Source of the DNA: Anaerolineae bacterium
Lineage (GTDB): Bacteria; Chloroflexota; Anaerolineae; Aggregatilineales; Phototrophicaceae
NCBI GenBank assembly: GCA_022841825.1
Contig: JALHQT010000004.1
Coordinates: 62,001-126,000, forward strand
Direction: 5' to 3'
Length of the DNA: 64,000 nt
Part shown: piece by piece, positions 43,723 to 52,141 of the stretch
Layout of the letters: each line of letters starts with the position of its first letter
How positions within the stretch are numbered: position 1 is the stretch's first letter
Translations under genes and position numbers: made by a program
The notes under the pieces: generated by a model
What the model was told of the DNA's origin: nothing
Database searches by the model: none
What the model saw: only the letters and a program-made list of their open reading frames with translations

Positions 43723-44703
43723 ATGATGCGTGAACTGACCTTTACCGCTGCTGCCCGCGAGGCGCTCACTGAAGAGATGGCGCGTGACCCGTCGATCTTC
43801 GTCGTCGGCGAGGGCATCGGGCAGCGCGGCGGCAACTTCAACACCACGAGCGGGCTGTACGACCTGTATGGACCGATGCGCCTGCGCGATACGCCGATTG
43901 TCGAGCGGGGGTTCATTGGCATGTGCACGGGCGCGGCGATGACCGGGACGCGCCCCATCGTCGATTTCATGTTCGTCGATTTCATCCTCGATGCGATGGG
44001 CGAGTTGATCAACCAGGTCGCCAAGATCCAGTACATGAGCAGCGGACGGCTGAAGATGCCGCTGATCCTACGCGGCAGCATTGGCATCACCGGCGCATCC
44101 GCGACACATCACTCCGGCTCCTACTTCCCGATGTTCGTCAACATTCCCGGTTTCCGCGTCGTCGTGCCCACCAACGCCTATGACGCCAAAGGCTTGTTCA
44201 AGACGGCGCTGCGCGGCGACGACCCGGTGATTTTCCTGGAGCACAAGTCACTGCTGAACAGCAAGGCGCAGGTGCCGGAAGAAGAGTATTTCATCCCCTT
44301 CGGTCAGGCGGCGGTCGTGCGAGAAGGGTCGGCGGCGACGGTCGTCGCGGTCGGCTCGATGGTGCGCAAGGCGCTCGAAGCGTGCGATGCGCTGGCGGCG
44401 GAAGGGATCGCTATCGAGGTGATCGACCCGCGCACGCTGGCACCGCTCGACATCCCAACCATCCTCGCCTCCGTCCACAAGACCGGACGACTGCTGATCA
44501 TGGATGAGACATTTCAACCGTGCGGCATTGGCGCGGAGATTGCGGCGCAGGTGGTAGCACAGGGGTTTGACGATCTCGACGCGCCGATTATGCGCTTGAA
44601 TGGCGTCTACACGCCCACGCCCTACAGCCCCCCGCTGGAAGCAGCGGTCATCCCGAACCCGACGCAGGTCTTGCAAGCAATCCGCGATCTGCTGGCGGAG
44701 TGA
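43723..44703 (+). CDS. Thiamine-diphosphate-dependent dehydrogenase E1, beta subunit
   Basis: A 326-residue subunit. REALTEEMARDPSIFVVGEG with the catalytic Glu region, then FIGMCTGAAMTGTRPIVDFM, are typical, and the C-terminal domain has EVIDPRTLAPLDIPTI. Three in-frame starts (GTG 43720, ATG 43723, ATG 43726) lie within a GTGATGATG string; the middle one is used. It is 6 bases after E1 alpha and 9 bases before the E2-like gene. The substrate may be pyruvate or acetoin released by the pathway. Confidence 0.92.
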   Translation: MMRELTFTAAAREALTEEMARDPSIFVVGEGIGQRGGNFNTTSGLYDLYGPMRLRDTPIVERGFIGMCTGAAMTGTRPIVDFMFVDFILDAMGELINQVAKIQYMSSGRLKMPLILRGSIGITGASATHHSGSYFPMFVNIPGFRVVVPTNAYDAKGLFKTALRGDDPVIFLEHKSLLNSKAQVPEEEYFIPFGQAAVVREGSAATVVAVGSMVRKALEACDALAAEGIAIEVIDPRTLAPLDIPTILASVHKTGRLLIMDETFQPCGIGAEIAAQVVAQGFDDLDAPIMRLNGVYTPTPYSPPLEAAVIPNPTQVLQAIRDLLAE

Positions 44704-44712
44704 GGAATAGAG

Positions 44713-45834
44713 ATGGCTGTCGAAATCGTGATGCCCAAGCTCGGCTGGACGATGGAAGAAGGCATCCTGGTCGAGTGGATCAAGCAGGATGGCGACGTGG
44801 TACAACCCGGCGACATCCTCTTCACGGTCGAAAGCGATAAGGCGCTCAACGAGGTCGAGTCGTTCGAGGCGGGCATCCTCCGCATCCCACCCGACAGCGA
44901 TGCGGTGGGCAACGCGCTGCCCGTCGGCGCGCTGCTGGCGTACATCGTCCAGCCGGGCGAAGCGCCGCCTTTCGAGACGGCATCCACCATGCCCGTAGGG
45001 TCTCGACATGCCGCGCCCGAATTCGCCGCGCTCGCAGGGACGAGGCAGGGTGAAATAGACCTGACACGGACGACGCATGCGTCGTCCCTACAGACCGCGT
45101 TACAGGGCGACCTGCCGACGATCAGCCCGCGCGCGCGTCGCGTCGCCGCCGAGCTGGGCGTCGATTGGGTGGCGCTCCGGGGCAGTGGGCGCACGGGGCG
45201 CATCGTCGAGCGCGATGTGCGCGCGGCAGCGCTGGCAACAAGCCAAGAACCTCACCCCCCAACCCCCTCTCCGTATACGGAGAGGGAGAGCAAGGGGGTG
45301 AGGTCAGGGTTAACGGAGATGCCTGTTGCGCAGACGCGCGAGACCCTCATCGAGGGCATCGCCGTCAGCACGCAGCCGAGCACGTCGATCAGCCTGACCA
45401 CCGAGGCGGACGCGACCGAACTCGTCAGTCTGCATGATCGCATACAGGCAGCCTGGCGAAACGGTCGGCAGCCCGCGCCAACTTTTGACGATCTGCTGGC
45501 GAAACTGGTCACCGAAGCGCTGAAAGTGACTCCGCTGCTTCACGCACGCCTGGAGGATGGCACATTCACCATCATGAATTTAGGGATGTATGAGATCGAC
45601 GCCTTCACGCCAGCGATGAGCGTCTCGCAATCCGCCATCCTGGGCATCGGGCGTGTCATCGCCAAACAGATCGTGATCGACGCAGAGAAGGAGCGAGTGG
45701 CGATTCGACAGATGATGTCCCTCAGTCTGACGTGCGACTCCCAAAGCGTTGATGTCGAATCCGCCGCGCGCTTTCTCCAGATAGTCAAACAGTACGTCGA
45801 GCAGCCAGTGCTCTGGCTTGTGAATCTACCATAG
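44713..45834 (+). CDS. E2-like lipoyl protein with degenerate acyltransferase domain
   Basis: A 373-residue protein. The N-terminal lipoyl domain is complete, with Lys 43 in ESDKALNEV. A peripheral-subunit-binding domain (ISPRARRVAAELGV to RIVERDVRAA) lies at about 137-173. The acyltransferase domain is shortened. It passes from ARLEDG directly to TFTIMNLGMY (about residue 283), where normal E2 has some 70 more residues, and the C-terminal DHRxxDG motif reads DSQSVDV, without the catalytic His (Ser 343). Both linkers contain translated palindromic repeats (45068-45087 and 45249-45304). It may still carry lipoyl groups between E1 and another enzyme, but acyl transfer to CoA is unlikely. Confidence 0.85.
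   Translation: MAVEIVMPKLGWTMEEGILVEWIKQDGDVVQPGDILFTVESDKALNEVESFEAGILRIPPDSDAVGNALPVGALLAYIVQPGEAPPFETASTMPVGSRHAAPEFAALAGTRQGEIDLTRTTHASSLQTALQGDLPTISPRARRVAAELGVDWVALRGSGRTGRIVERDVRAAALATSQEPHPPTPSPYTERESKGVRSGLTEMPVAQTRETLIEGIAVSTQPSTSISLTTEADATELVSLHDRIQAAWRNGRQPAPTFDDLLAKLVTEALKVTPLLHARLEDGTFTIMNLGMYEIDAFTPAMSVSQSAILGIGRVIAKQIVIDAEKERVAIRQMMSLSLTCDSQSVDVESAARFLQIVKQYVEQPVLWLVNLP
45068..45087. repeat. Palindromic repeat in the first linker of the E2-like gene
   Basis: A perfect 20-base palindrome with half-site GGACGACGCA, followed by CTACA as in the hairpins at 11295 and 23657. It is read in frame as part of TRTTHASSLQ between the lipoyl and subunit-binding domains. Confidence 0.75.
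45249..45304. repeat. CCTCAC...GTGAGG repeat in the second linker of the E2-like gene
   Basis: Arms ACCTCAC (45249-45255) and GTGAGGT (45298-45304) enclose CCCCTCTCCGTA/TACGGAGAGGG. Same design as the intergenic copy at 36148-36218. It is translated in frame as HPPTPSPYTERESKGV, between the subunit-binding and acyltransferase domains. Confidence 0.85.
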
Positions 45835-45844
45835 GAGTTCCATC

Positions 45845-46708
45845 ATGAAGCTTGTTACCTTCACCCACCAGGGCAAGACACGCATCGGCGCACTCGTCAC
45901 CCGCGACGGGCAGGAGCGCGTGGTCGATCTGCCTGCAGCTGACCCGTCACTGCCAGATGACATGATCGCGCTGCTGGCGGGCGGCGATGGGCTGCTGACG
46001 AGGGCGCAGCAGGCGGCATCGACTGCGACTACAGTGGCGCTTGCGGATGTCCGGCTGCTGCCACCTATCCCGCGTCCCGGCAAGATCATCTGCATCGGCT
46101 TGAACTACCGCGACCACGCCAGGGAGACCGGGCAGCCCATCCCGCAGTATCCCATCGTGTTTTCGAAATATGCCAACACCGTGATCGCGCACGGCGACAA
46201 TATCGTGCTGCCGCGCGTGACCGACCAGGTCGATTACGAGGCCGAGCTGGGCTTCGTCATCGGCAAGCGTGCGCGCTATGTCAAGGCGGCGGATGCACTG
46301 GAGTATGTCGCGGGCTACCTGCCGGTCAACGACGTGAGCGCGCGCGACTACCAGACACGCATCAGCCAGTGGACGATGGGCAAGACCTTCGACACCTTCG
46401 CGCCGATGGGTCCCGCCCTCGTCACCCGCGACGAAGTGCCCAACGCGGGCAATCTGCGCATCAGCCTGACCGTCAACGGCGAAACGCTGCAAGACTCGAA
46501 CACCAACGAGCTGATTTTCGGCATCCCGCAGCTGGTCGAGGCGTTGAGCGAGGTGATGACGCTGGAGCCGGGCGATGTCGTCTCGACAGGGACGCCGCCG
46601 GGCGTCGGCATGGCGCGCAAGCCGCAGCGCTATCTGCGCCCTGGCGAAACGGTAAGCGTGAGCATCGAAGGCGTCGGCACGCTGTCCAATCCGGTCGTGG
46701 CAGAATGA
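45845..46708 (+). CDS. Fumarylacetoacetate hydrolase (FAH) family protein
   Basis: A 287-residue protein with the catalytic core IICIGLNYRDHARETG, metal ligands in DYEAELGFVIGK and VAGYLPVNDVSARDYQ, and the C-terminal STGTPPGVGMARKP. FAH enzymes hydrolyse acylpyruvates or diketo acids; 2,4-diketo-3-deoxy-L-fuconate hydrolase in sugar-acid pathways belongs here, which fits this operon. AGGAG precedes the ATG. It is the last plus-strand gene of the island. Confidence 0.9.
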   Translation: MKLVTFTHQGKTRIGALVTRDGQERVVDLPAADPSLPDDMIALLAGGDGLLTRAQQAASTATTVALADVRLLPPIPRPGKIICIGLNYRDHARETGQPIPQYPIVFSKYANTVIAHGDNIVLPRVTDQVDYEAELGFVIGKRARYVKAADALEYVAGYLPVNDVSARDYQTRISQWTMGKTFDTFAPMGPALVTRDEVPNAGNLRISLTVNGETLQDSNTNELIFGIPQLVEALSEVMTLEPGDVVSTGTPPGVGMARKPQRYLRPGETVSVSIEGVGTLSNPVVAE

Positions 46709-46767
46709 ATTCCTGATGTTCTTCGAGAACACTTTGCCATGCGGCACTCTGTTTGCATAATCGGATA

Positions 46768-46916
46768 TCAGCGTTTGATCATGAATCCACCGTCGACAAA
46801 CAGTGCAGAACCCGTGACGACGAAGCAGCGGGTGAGGCAAGAAAGAGTGCCGCCTGGGCAACTTCATCCGGGGTGTCAGGATCGGAGCAAGACTTTCTAG
46901 CCAGTAAGCTGTCGCT
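46768..46916 (-). pseudogene. C-terminal remnant of a short-chain dehydrogenase
   Basis: On the minus strand one frame reads PDTPDEVAQAALFLASPAAS, and a shift of one base near 46828 gives FVVTGSALFVDGGFMIKR before a TGA at 46770-46768. This is the conserved end of an SDR (EVA..ALFLAS..., TG..L.VDGG). The rest of the gene is missing and no start is present. It opposes the catabolic operon and seems a leftover of an older gene. Confidence 0.75.
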
Positions 46917-46982
46917 GGACTATGACCCAACGATGGTTGACCCGGAATGGCGACGCCAGTATAGATTAGATTAGATGTTCTG

Positions 46983-47381
46983 ATGGAGTGGCGCATGAGC
47001 GATTGATAAGATGCCATCCTGGATTCGATTGAGCGGATGGGGTCCGCGACACATCTCTAGCAGCGCTACGATCTGCGCAAGCGCGAGGCAAAGATTGTGA
47101 TTAAAGAGAAAACGGGAACGCATTACTACACGTTCCCAGATGATCTGGTTATAGCTGGTTATGGAAATTTGGACCTGAGGGTCTCAGTTCCGTTAACTAG
47201 GCATATGCATCGCTTCGCCATCCCTCTTCCGGAATCAACCAAGACTCGCACCCGCATCCCCGACAAAGCACAGCTCCGCGCGGCGATCCTTGCCATGATG
47301 GAGCAGGGCATGAGCTATCGCGCGATTGGCGCGGCACTGGGCATCCACTGGACGCGGGTCGGGCAGGTTGTGCGCGAATGA
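46983..47381 (+). pseudogene. Decayed gene ending in a helix-turn-helix segment
   Basis: From ATG 46983 a single frame runs to 47381 but is broken by TGA, TAA (47004-47009) and TAG (47055-47057). Pieces read DAILDSIERMGSATHL, QRYDLRKREAKIVIKEK and, at the end, AAILAMMEQGMSYRAIGAAL followed by GIHWTRVGQVV, which looks like a helix-turn-helix. A GTG at 47097 could start a 94-codon remnant. The family was not recognised; a mobile-element origin is possible. Confidence 0.5.
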
Positions 47382-47433
47382 TGCAGTAACCAGCATTTCA
47401 CCGCTTCGCAGTTCGCCTTAACGTGTCGAGCCG

Positions 47434-48525
47434 CTAGTGCGATGCCTTGAGCAGATGCAGCGACGATTCGAGGATCGTCATGCCCGCCGTCGCCCCTTCG
47501 TCGAACGCGCGCCCTGTACGCGGATCGGTATCCGCGACCGACCAGAGCTGGTCATCGACCATCACCATGTATTCGACTTCTGTCCCCAGGTACATGGCAC
47601 TTTCGATACGAACCTGCTTAGCGCTGGGGTCATGCGCCAGGCGAATTGCCTCTGGGCGCATCATCAAAGTGGCGTGTTCACCTACGCTGAATGGCGTCTG
47701 CTGCAACGGAACGCGGAAGGTCTGCCCGAAGGCGCTGACGACTGCGCAGTTGTCGTCAATCGCCTGGATCTTTGTGTCCAGGAAGTTCGCCCTACCGATA
47801 AAATCGGCGACGAAGCGCGTCGCTGGATAGCGGTAGATGTCTTCCGGCTTTCCCATCTGTTCGATCTTCCCTGCGTTCATGACCACAATGCGGTCGGATA
47901 GCGCCATCGCCTCATCCTGGTCATGCGTGACGTAAACGCTCGTGATGTTCAGGCGGCGCTGCAAGCGATGGATCTCGCCGCGCATCTGTACGCGCAGTTT
48001 GGCATCCAGGTTGGAGAGCGGCTCGTCGAAGAGCAGCACCTGCGGCTCCATCACCAGCGCGCGCGCCAATGCCACACGCTGCTGCTGCCCGCCGGAGAGC
48101 TGATTGGGGCGGCGTGTGGCGAGCGCGCCGAGGCCCATCAGGTCGAGCGTGGCGCGCACCTTCTTGTCAATATCGCTGCGCGAAAGCCGCTTGAGATGCA
48201 GTCCATAGGCGACATTATCAAACACGCTCATATGTGGAAAAAGGGCGTAACTCTGGAAAACCATAGTCATATCGCGCTTGTTGGGCGGCTGCATGGTGAT
48301 ATCCCTGCCGCCCAGGTTAATCCTGCCAGATGTGGGCGATTCAAAGCCCGCGATCAGGCGAAGTGTCGTCGTCTTGCCGCAGCCCGACGGTCCGAGCAGC
48401 GTGATAAACTCCCCTTTGCGGATGTCCAGCGAAACGTTATCGACAGCGGTAAACTCGCCGCTCCCCTCGCGCTGCGGAAACTTCTTGACGACGGACTCCA
48501 GGCGCAGGCTCGTCATGTCGTTCAT
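47434..48525 (-). CDS. ABC transporter ATPase, iron(III)/spermidine/AEP (PotA/FbpC) type
   Basis: A 363-residue ATPase with intact Walker A (GPSGCGKTT), Q-loop FQSYALFPHM, signature LSGGQQQRVALARALV, Walker B LLFDEPLSNLD and H-loop YVTHDQ. A TOBE domain follows (LMMRPEAIRL). Its start directly abuts the permease stop on the same strand. Energises the importer at 48526-51436. Confidence 0.9.
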   Translation of the reverse strand: MNDMTSLRLESVVKKFPQREGSGEFTAVDNVSLDIRKGEFITLLGPSGCGKTTTLRLIAGFESPTSGRINLGGRDITMQPPNKRDMTMVFQSYALFPHMSVFDNVAYGLHLKRLSRSDIDKKVRATLDLMGLGALATRRPNQLSGGQQQRVALARALVMEPQVLLFDEPLSNLDAKLRVQMRGEIHRLQRRLNITSVYVTHDQDEAMALSDRIVVMNAGKIEQMGKPEDIYRYPATRFVADFIGRANFLDTKIQAIDDNCAVVSAFGQTFRVPLQQTPFSVGEHATLMMRPEAIRLAHDPSAKQVRIESAMYLGTEVEYMVMVDDQLWSVADTDPRTGRAFDEGATAGMTILESSLHLLKASH

Positions 48526-50301
48526 CTAGCGTCCCCCTTGTAAGCCGCGTGTCGCCGCACTTGATCCGCCGACCAGAAATGTCAGTATCGCAATCGAGAT
48601 GAGCACGATTATGATGAGAATGACGCAGTAGGCGAAGGCATTGCCAAAACGTCCGTTCTCGACTTCGTTGAGGATTTGCGCGGTCATGATGCGCGTCTGC
48701 GGCGTCGTCAGGAAGACGATGGCGGAAATGGTGGTCATCGAGCGTGCGAAAGCATACATCAGTCCCGATAGAAACGCCGGGCGAATCAGCGGCAGGGTGA
48801 TGCGCCGGAAAGTCTGCGCGTTGTTCGCTCCCAGGCTGGTCGATGCTTCCTCAATTGCTGGGTCGATCTGCGAGAGCAGCGAGACACCGGAGCGCAGCGC
48901 AGCCGGAACGCTGCGCACAATGTAGACCAGGATGATCGCCAGCGCGCCACCCAGCAGTGCGCGACCTCCCGTCAGCTTGGGGATGATCGGGATGACGAGC
49001 GGCGTCTCGCCGATGGGAATGGTCAGTTCGATGGGATTGTTGAAGACGATCAGGTAGCCAATACCCAAGATTGTACCCGGCAGCGCGATGCCGAGCATCG
49101 TAGCAAAGTCGAGCGCGCCGCGCCCTGGGAACGGTTTGCGCACAACGAGAAAAGCGATGAAGATGCCCATTAGCCCGGCGATTGGTGTGGCGATAGCGGA
49201 AAGCAATGTGGTATCGGTCATCGCCTCCGCGCCATAGCCGTTGATGACGAAATCGAAGTGAGACAATGTGAAGGCGTTATTGACGCCCAGCACTTCCGTG
49301 AACGCGCCGACGAAGATTGTGCCGTAAATGGTGACGATCAGCAGGCAGAACGCCATGACGATCCCCCACAAGACCCAGCGCACGACCGGGTGCTCGATCT
49401 GCTGCGGCTTGCCAGTCGGCTTGCCCGTGACTGAGACGACTGACGCCCGGTTGATCCAGTAGCGCTGCACCATGAAGACCGTCAGCGACGGGACGAGCAG
49501 GACGACCGACAGCGCCGCCGCCGCGTTGGTATCGAACAAGCCGACGATGGAGATGTAAATGCGCGTCGCCAACACCTCATAATTCCCGCCCAGCACGAGT
49601 GGATTGCCGAGATCGGCGATTGCTTCCACGAACAGCAGCAGGAACGACCCCGCCAGCCCCGGCACGAGCATCGGCACGGTGACCGTGCGGAAGATGTGCC
49701 ATTTGCTGCCGCCAAGGTTAGTCGCCGCTTCGTCCAGCGCGGGGTCGAGCGCTTCGAGCATGCCTTTAAGGTTCATGTAGGCGACCGTGAAGAGCGAGAG
49801 CGAGAGGACAAGTGTCAAGCCATCCAACCCGTAGATGTCGTTACAGCCGCGCCCTTCGCCCCACAGACAGCGCGTATCGAAGATACCCTTCGTGATCAAG
49901 CCGCTGCGCCCGAACAGGATGATGATGGCACTGGCAAGCGCGAATGGCGGCGAGATGATCGGGATGAGCGCGACGATGTGGATGAAGCGTTTAAACGGCG
50001 CTTTGACCTTGACCTGCACATAGGCGAAGAGAAAGCCGAGCAGCGTACCGCCCAGAGCGACCGTCAAGCCCATGACAATCGTGTTGCGGATGATGTTCAG
50101 ATAAACCGGGTCGGTGATGAAGCGTTGCAGACTGGTCAAGCCGTCGCCAGAGACGCCCGCGCTGATCATCGAGAAGATCGGCAGTAGGATGGTGAAGAAG
50201 ACGAACAGCACGGCAACCAGCAACCCCAGCGCCAGCACCGGGTCGCCGAAGGTTCGGCGGAAGTCCTTAAGGGTTCGTTGTAAAGTAAACAATGAAAACA
50301 T
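48526..50301 (-). CDS. Two-domain ABC permease, FbpB type
   Basis: A 591-residue permease containing two tandem permease units, each with an EAA loop (DEAATNLGGSKWHIFRTVTV and EEASTSLGANNAQTFRRITL) and about 12 membrane segments in total, as in iron(III) and 2-aminoethylphosphonate importers. ATG 50301 is chosen; the open frame before it runs over the terminator and the binding-protein gene. A Rho-independent terminator precedes it, so it is expressed by read-through from the binding-protein gene. Confidence 0.9.
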   Translation of the reverse strand: MFSLFTLQRTLKDFRRTFGDPVLALGLLVAVLFVFFTILLPIFSMISAGVSGDGLTSLQRFITDPVYLNIIRNTIVMGLTVALGGTLLGFLFAYVQVKVKAPFKRFIHIVALIPIISPPFALASAIIILFGRSGLITKGIFDTRCLWGEGRGCNDIYGLDGLTLVLSLSLFTVAYMNLKGMLEALDPALDEAATNLGGSKWHIFRTVTVPMLVPGLAGSFLLLFVEAIADLGNPLVLGGNYEVLATRIYISIVGLFDTNAAAALSVVLLVPSLTVFMVQRYWINRASVVSVTGKPTGKPQQIEHPVVRWVLWGIVMAFCLLIVTIYGTIFVGAFTEVLGVNNAFTLSHFDFVINGYGAEAMTDTTLLSAIATPIAGLMGIFIAFLVVRKPFPGRGALDFATMLGIALPGTILGIGYLIVFNNPIELTIPIGETPLVIPIIPKLTGGRALLGGALAIILVYIVRSVPAALRSGVSLLSQIDPAIEEASTSLGANNAQTFRRITLPLIRPAFLSGLMYAFARSMTTISAIVFLTTPQTRIMTAQILNEVENGRFGNAFAYCVILIIIVLISIAILTFLVGGSSAATRGLQGGR

Positions 50302-50307
50302 CCTGTC

Positions 50308-50337
50308 AAAAAAGGGACGTTCTGTGATGAACGTCCC
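50308..50337 (-). terminator. Rho-independent terminator between binding-protein and permease genes
   Basis: On the minus strand GGGACGTTC-ATCACA-GAACGTCCC (50337-50314) is a perfect 9-base stem followed by six T residues (50313-50308). It lies just after the binding-protein stop at 50357 and before the permease start, so it should make permease/ATPase expression a fraction of binding-protein expression. Confidence 0.85.
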
Positions 50338-50356
50338 CAAAACCTGTGATGCAAAC

Positions 50357-51436
50357 TTATTCAGCCGGCTCCGGTGCGATCTCGCTGTCGAAGCGTGCGA
50401 CCAGTTCGGTACGGCTTGCTCCTGCCGCTGCAAAGTTGTATTCGACGAGATTGACCTCATCCAGATTGACCGACAGTTCGGAAATCGGGGTTTCTGGATT
50501 GGTGGGCAGCTGCAGCGAATTGACCGTCGCGGCAATCGCCTGCGCGTCCGCCGTTAACGCCCAGTCATACCACATCTTCGCGGCATCCATCTCGGGCGCA
50601 TTAGCGATGATCGCCATACCACCAATTTCGTAGCCAGTACCTTCTTCAGGGAAGGTATTGACGACGACATCCTGGAAGCCTTCGAGCTGGAGCTTCACGC
50701 AGTCATGCGAGAAGATGATCGCCACTGCGACTTCGCCACCCCCCGCCAGGCGACCCGGCGCGGACCCGGAGCGCGTGTACTGAAGAATGTTCTGATGTAG
50801 CGCGGCGAAGTATTCAAAGGCATTGTCGATTGCCGCCTGGGTCGGCGCGCCATCCTCGTCGTAGCCTGTGCCTGCCTCTGCTTCTTCCAACGCATCCGCC
50901 TGGAGTGTCACTTCAGTCCAAAAGGCGGTGAAGGCGGTGCCGGAGGTGGCAGGGTGCGCCATCGCGACGTTGCCGGCAAGTGCCGGGTCGAGCAGGTCAT
51001 CCCAGGATGTTGGCGCTTCGACGCCCAGCTCTTCCAGCAGCTCGATATTCGAGCAGAAGCCGAGTGCGCCGACATATACCCCTGTCCATGTACCAGAGCC
51101 ACGATACTCTTCGTAAATCATCTCGGCATTGGGTGATTCGTAGGATTCGAGCAGTCCTTCCTCGGTGGCAGCGATGAAGGCATCGGCGGGTCCGCCCCAC
51201 CAGACGGAGAACTCGGGGTTATCCGCTGTTGCGCGGATGCGCGCCAAAGCCTCGCCCGAAGACAGGCGGACATAGCTGGTCTCTATACCCGTTTCTTCCT
51301 GGAATGCCTGCGTCATGGCGACGCACCAATCTTCCTGCGGCGTGCAGAGCACAGTCAGCGTCTGATCCTGCGCCGCCAGCGGCAGCACAAAAATCACCAT
51401 CACGAACACGATCAACATTACCGTAAGCTTCTTCAA
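50357..51436 (-). CDS. ABC solute-binding protein, iron(III)/AEP (FbpA/AfuA) type
   Basis: A 359-residue secreted protein with signal peptide LTVMLIVFVMVIFVLPLAA-QD. The body has the FbpA-like pattern TLTVLCTPQEDWCVAMTQAF, FSVWWGGPADAFIAATEEGL and TGVYVGALGFCSNIELLEEL. A strong AGGAGGT ribosome site lies 5 bases before the ATG. The substrate (ferric iron, AEP or a polyamine) cannot be told from sequence. Confidence 0.88.
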   Translation of the reverse strand: MKKLTVMLIVFVMVIFVLPLAAQDQTLTVLCTPQEDWCVAMTQAFQEETGIETSYVRLSSGEALARIRATADNPEFSVWWGGPADAFIAATEEGLLESYESPNAEMIYEEYRGSGTWTGVYVGALGFCSNIELLEELGVEAPTSWDDLLDPALAGNVAMAHPATSGTAFTAFWTEVTLQADALEEAEAGTGYDEDGAPTQAAIDNAFEYFAALHQNILQYTRSGSAPGRLAGGGEVAVAIIFSHDCVKLQLEGFQDVVVNTFPEEGTGYEIGGMAIIANAPEMDAAKMWYDWALTADAQAIAATVNSLQLPTNPETPISELSVNLDEVNLVEYNFAAAGASRTELVARFDSEIAPEPAE

Positions 51437-51463
51437 TTTAACCTCCTCTTAAAGTCTGCGAAG

Positions 51464-51469
51464 ATTGTA
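51464..51469 (-). promoter_or_regulatory. Possible -10 element of the FbpA-type gene
   Basis: TACAAT on the minus strand about 28 bases upstream of the binding-protein ATG. No convincing -35 was found, so this is tentative. Confidence 0.3.
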
Positions 51470-51496
51470 GCGTCACATACGATCCCGCACCATTGA

Positions 51497-52141
51497 TTAA
51501 CGCAACTTCACCAACACGTCGTTGATCAGATTCGCGGCGAGTTCCGCGCTGTTCACGGCGTGGATCATATGTCGATAGATTTCGCGCAGCTTGAGTACGT
51601 TCACCATCTCCTCCGGCGTGCCGACGTGTTGGAACAGGTCGCGAAATGCCGTGATATAGAGGGTGTCCATCCGGTTTTCCAGGCGGCGTACCTGCATGGA
51701 GTGCTGAATTACCAGGTCGGTATGATGCTCGATATGACGGATGGATTGGTGCAGTTCACTTGCACACTGCATCAGGACTTTCGCCATTGCTTTAAGGTAG
51801 GCGTTGGGCGGCACTTGCAGCAGATACATCTCACGCACTAGCGAGAAGAGATAATCCAGCACATCGTCGATGGCTCGTGACAGGCTGAAGAGGTCTTCGC
51901 GGTCAATGGGCGTGATAAATGACTTCTTGAGCTTCACGATCAACAGACGACGTACTTCGTCCGCCGTCTTTTCGATGGTGTAGACGCGCAGTGCATGTTC
52001 TTTCGTCGGCACGTCCATAAAGACATTAACCGCCTGTGCGCCATGCATCAACTGCTCTGTCTGTTGCAGCAGTGCACGCACCAACGGATCGATGCGGTGT
52101 TTGCGCGGCTGTCCCCAGGCAAAAGGCAACGCCAGCTTCAT
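51497..52141 (-). CDS. DUF47/PhoU-like phosphate-transport accessory protein
   Basis: A 214-residue all-helical protein of the PhoU-like DUF47 group, recognised by EKTADEVRRLLIVKLKKSFI, TPIDREDLFSLSRAIDDVLD and a C-terminal KLREIYRHMIHAVNSAELAA. Such proteins are usually paired with Pit transporters and modulate them. ATG 52141 overlaps the Pit stop (ATGA), confirming coupling; the open frame to 52399 lies over pit and is not used. Confidence 0.9.
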   Translation of the reverse strand: MKLALPFAWGQPRKHRIDPLVRALLQQTEQLMHGAQAVNVFMDVPTKEHALRVYTIEKTADEVRRLLIVKLKKSFITPIDREDLFSLSRAIDDVLDYLFSLVREMYLLQVPPNAYLKAMAKVLMQCASELHQSIRHIEHHTDLVIQHSMQVRRLENRMDTLYITAFRDLFQHVGTPEEMVNVLKLREIYRHMIHAVNSAELAANLINDVLVKLR

